Source: Bacteroidales bacterium UBA4363 (GTDB lineage: Bacteria > Bacteroidota > Bacteroidia > Bacteroidales > Paludibacteraceae). From it: a DNA stretch of 60,924 nucleotides. Below the pieces are notes generated by a model, which was given only the letters and a program-made list of their open reading frames with translations, made no database searches and had not been told where the DNA came from. Position numbers and translations under genes: made by a program. The DNA lies in assembly GCA_002393965.1 (NCBI GenBank), contig DGSL01000018.1:1-60924 (forward strand), given 5' to 3'. This document shows positions 60,752 to 60,924 of this stretch, piece after piece. Numbering within the stretch: the first letter of the stretch is position 1; every line of letters begins with the position of its first letter.

Positions 60752-60924
60752 TGTTTTTTTTGGGGGGAAGAGGTCTGGGCAGAGGGGAGTGTGGAGGTGT
60801 GGAAAAGCAATCGAAATATAGACATAAGCATCAATAAAAGAAAGAGACTGAGTAAAAAAAATAGTGGAGGAAGGATAAAAAGTAGTGGAATAGTAGTGGA
60901 GTAGTATTGGAGTAGTATTGGAGT
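60752..60924. repeat. Low-complexity purine-rich region with short tandem repeats
   Basis: After a G-rich patch, the end of the window repeats AGTAGTGGA and AGTAGTATTGG several times (60881-60924). No gene is seen; the array may continue past the edge. Confidence 0.5.

Overview
The window looks like a chromosome segment of a Bacteroidales bacterium, most likely Prevotellaceae. The signs are promoters of the TTTG-N19-TAnnTTTG type (a clear one lies before rplM), a BspA-like leucine-rich repeat protein, DUF1573 proteins, a TPR protein next to an outer-membrane barrel, duplicated ExbD genes, and a uL13-uS9-uS2-EF-Ts block. It has two very different halves.

Positions 1 to about 24,100 form an AT-rich accessory island in which every intact gene is on the minus strand. 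Its content is DNA metabolism and conflict genes. They include a short DnaE-like polymerase, three proteins that resemble the uracil-DNA glycosylase (UDG) fold plus two fragments, and two DnaQ-like exonucleases plus a fragment. Two near-identical PLD nucleases plus a fragment, a PD-(D/E)XK nuclease and an AAA+ ATPase are also present. The best-preserved unit is an eight-gene operon (15,258-23,692) reading WYL regulator, unknown protein, Nmad2-like, Nmad3-like, DnaQ-like, DUF262-HNH, DUF262, PLD nuclease. Seven copies of a 27-nt hairpin element (called H here) divide the island. Five of them lie 31-70 nt before the first gene of a transcription unit. Their base changes keep pairing only in minus-strand RNA, and one copy has a compensatory change. 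Truncated copies of the same gene families sit beside H elements and beside a second repeated sequence, so the island appears to be built by repeated module exchange.

Positions 23,750-24,330 are the island edge, with a gene remnant, three spaced 15-bp direct repeats and a strong terminator. From about 24,320 the window becomes ordinary, more GC-rich core chromosome. First is a five-gene operon joining an alarmone hydrolase, a SpoIIE-type phosphatase with an RsbW-like kinase domain, an alarmone synthetase, a cytidylate-kinase-like protein and a STAS antagonist. Next come an orphan lipoprotein, an 80-bp tandem repeat array, an Lrp/AsnC regulator with an M20 amidohydrolase, two DUF1573 proteins, TatD and tRNA-Ser(GGA). 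An ExbB/ExbD energy-transduction operon and a small membrane protein follow. After these are a NUDIX protein, a TPR protein with an outer-membrane barrel, guaA, a NimA-like flavoprotein and an OmpA-family protein.

The last part holds rplM-rpsI, rpsB and tsf with candidate leaders and terminators, an HD protein, NamZ-like, a FtsB/DivIC-like protein and dnaX. dnaX is split over two reading frames at an A10 run, which suggests slippage making short and long forms. An M3 peptidase and a PreA-like dihydropyrimidine dehydrogenase close the window.

The strongest candidates for something undescribed are the H-element family that organises the island and the Nmad2/Nmad3-DnaQ-DUF262-PLD operon. All family names rest on reading the sequence; no search was run.
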